This document shows, piece after piece, positions 6,832-7,857 of a stretch of 7,857 nt of DNA (positions are counted from its first letter, which is position 1; every line of letters begins with the position of its first letter). The stretch comes from Pseudomonadota bacterium. Lineage in GTDB: Bacteria > Pseudomonadota > Gammaproteobacteria > Xanthomonadales > Xanthomonadaceae. Location of the stretch: NCBI GenBank assembly GCA_023395465.1, contig JAEWZE010000136.1, positions 1 to 7,857 on the forward strand. The letters are read 5' to 3'. The notes under the pieces were generated by a model that worked only from the letters and a program-made list of their open reading frames with translations, did not search any database and was not told the DNA's origin. Made by a program: the position numbers and the translations under genes.

Positions 6832-6842
6832 GATCGCTTGCT
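6825..6842. promoter_or_regulatory. 18-bp perfect palindrome overlapping O2
   Basis: AGCAAGCGATCGCTTGCT is an exact palindrome. It shares its left half with the right arm of O2 and adds another GCTTGCT half-site. It could be a third, partly overlapping binding site with the half-sites in opposite relative orientation, or a way of extending cooperative HipB binding toward the divergent permease gene. Confidence 0.55.
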
Positions 6843-6918
6843 CGCTCCAGCAGCCATCGAGCGGCGCAGGCTGTCTCGGCCGTGCCCAATGGCGGATGGC
6901 GCGCCGGACGACGGCCCC

Positions 6919-6924
6919 TATGAT
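6919..6924 (+). promoter_or_regulatory. Candidate -10 box for the permease gene
   Basis: TATGAT matches five of six bases of the -10 consensus and lies 32 bases upstream of the permease ATG. No recognisable -35 box lies at the normal distance, so this is tentative. Confidence 0.3.
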
Positions 6925-6956
6925 GGCCCCCTTCTCCACCACGGGTAGCGGCCTCG

Positions 6957-7857
6957 ATGGCCTTCGACGCCTTCGCCCTGATGTTGGCCATGCTGGCGCT
7001 GGGCATGCTGTTCGCGCGCCTGCGGGTGTTTCCCGAGGGCGCGGCGGAGACGCTGAACCTGGTGGTGCTGTACGTGTGCCTGCCGGCAGCGATCCTGGTG
7101 TACGTGCCCAGGTTGCGTTTCGAGCCGGGCCTGCTCGGCCTGGTGCTGGTGCCCTGGCTGCTGGCGGCGGCCAGCTGGGCGCTGCTGCGCGTGCTGGCGC
7201 CGCGCATGCGGATGCGCCGCGACGAGCTCGGCGTGCTGCTGATGTGCACCATGCTGGGCAATACCAGCTTCATCGGCTACCCGATGATCCAGGCGCTGCT
7301 CGGCGCGGACGCGTTGCCGTACGCGGTGGTCTACGACCAGTTCGGCACCTTCGTGATGCTGTCCACCCTCGGCCTGCTGGTGCTGGCGCGCTACGGCGGC
7401 GACGCGAAGCCCACGGCGCGCATGATCGCGCTGCGCATCGTGCGCTTTCCCCCGATATGGGCGCTGGTCCTCGGCCTGACGCTGATGCCCGAGCATCCGC
7501 CAGCCTGGATCGCGGCGGCGCTCCGCCAGCTTGCCGGCGTGATGCTGATGCTGGTGATGCTGGCGGTGGGCCTGACGATCCAGCTGCGCCTGCCGCGCGA
7601 CGAGGTCGGGCCGCTGGCGCTGGGCCTGGGGTTGAAGCTGGTGCTGTTGCCGGCATTGGCACTGGCCCTCGCCCTGGCCTTTGGCCTGACCGGGGCCATG
7701 CTCCAGGTGACGGTGCTGGAATCGGCGATGCCGACCATGGTCACCGCCGCCGCGCTCGCGATCTCGCACCGCATGGCGCCGCGGCTGGCGGCGGCGCTGG
7801 TCGGCTACGGCATCGTGCTCGCGATGGCGACGCTGCCGGCCTGGCACTTCGTGCTGC
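6957..7857 (+). CDS. AEC-family permease (auxin efflux carrier-like), 3' partial
   Basis: The plus-strand frame from the ATG at 6957 is open to the right edge: 300 residues, close to the usual 300-320 of the family, so only a few C-terminal residues are missing. It is a very hydrophobic inner-membrane protein with about nine or ten helices in two halves joined by a polar loop near 146-158 (YGGDAKPTARMIA). Family-like features are FARLRVFPEGAAETLN (19-34), LYVCLPAAIL (38-47), the broken-helix motif LGNTSFIGYPM (100-110) in the first half, and ESAMPTMVTAAALA (255-268) in the second. Bacterial members are proposed to export or exchange organic acids or similar metabolites; the substrate here cannot be told. 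An in-frame TGA at 6921-6923 bounds the start on the left. The Shine-Dalgarno is weak. It is divergent from hipB, 219 bases away, so the inverted-repeat array lies in its upstream region too. Confidence 0.9.
   Translation, partial: MAFDAFALMLAMLALGMLFARLRVFPEGAAETLNLVVLYVCLPAAILVYVPRLRFEPGLLGLVLVPWLLAAASWALLRVLAPRMRMRRDELGVLLMCTMLGNTSFIGYPMIQALLGADALPYAVVYDQFGTFVMLSTLGLLVLARYGGDAKPTARMIALRIVRFPPIWALVLGLTLMPEHPPAWIAAALRQLAGVMLMLVMLAVGLTIQLRLPRDEVGPLALGLGLKLVLLPALALALALAFGLTGAMLQVTVLESAMPTMVTAAALAISHRMAPRLAAALVGYGIVLAMATLPAWHFVL

Noticed and set aside
6783..6842. Repeated CTTGC/GCAAG units read as a CRISPR-like or REP array
   Set aside because: The units are short inverted repeats with 5-base spacers in a promoter region; there are no direct repeats of 25-35 bases with regular spacers. 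Operators explain them better.
6918..7847. A 309-codon minus-strand frame at the right end
   Set aside because: The Gln/His/Arg-rich product is the reverse of the permease gene. The plus-strand frame encodes a credible multi-helix AEC transporter.

Overview
The window is GC-rich DNA with the codon bias and gene content of a Lysobacteraceae/Xanthomonadaceae-type gammaproteobacterium (Lysobacter, Luteimonas, Stenotrophomonas or Xanthomonas relatives). This assignment is an inference from composition and from the look of several proteins; no rRNA or other taxonomic marker is present. It reads as chromosomal DNA with a few accessory modules. I saw no insertion sequence, tRNA or CRISPR array.

Layout. 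(1) 2-919 (+): the 3' part of a membrane sensor histidine kinase, whose sensor domain lies off the left edge. (2) 1009-1774 (-): a Cys-rich lipoprotein gene with a strong ribosome-binding site. Just downstream are about 60 codons of a second gene whose N-terminus resembles secreted lysozyme-like or XVIPCD-type effectors of this family but which then breaks off. The pair looks like an immunity/effector cassette that kept the immunity gene and lost most of the effector. (3) 1981-2727 (+): an exported protein of an uncharacterised FG-GAP-like family. (4) 2889-3507 (-): a possible 22-residue membrane peptide, followed by a protein with two ribosomal L7/L12 C-terminal-like segments and a C-terminal membrane anchor. 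(5) 3811-5028 (+): a complete RtcB RNA ligase with all catalytic residues, without RtcA or RtcR beside it in the window. (6) 5147-6737 (-): a complete hipB-hipA toxin-antitoxin operon of the E. coli type. (7) 6738-6956: the divergent promoter region of hipB, with a compact array of inverted repeats built on CTTGCTTT/AAAGCAAG. (8) 6957-7857 (+): an AEC-family permease that runs off the right edge.

How the parts may work together. HipB is expected to bind the inverted repeats upstream of its own gene, where the first repeat covers the -35 element and spacer of the best promoter candidate, and so repress hipBA. E. coli HipA phosphorylates glutamyl-tRNA synthetase, while RtcB repairs cleaved tRNA and other RNAs. 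Both touch tRNA metabolism, but they are convergent genes and a functional link is speculation. The lipoprotein/effector remnant fits antibacterial type IV secretion effector-immunity pairs of Xanthomonadaceae. The most noteworthy items are this decayed cassette with a retained immunity-like lipoprotein, the hipBA operator array, and the membrane-anchored double L7/L12-like protein with the small ORF upstream.
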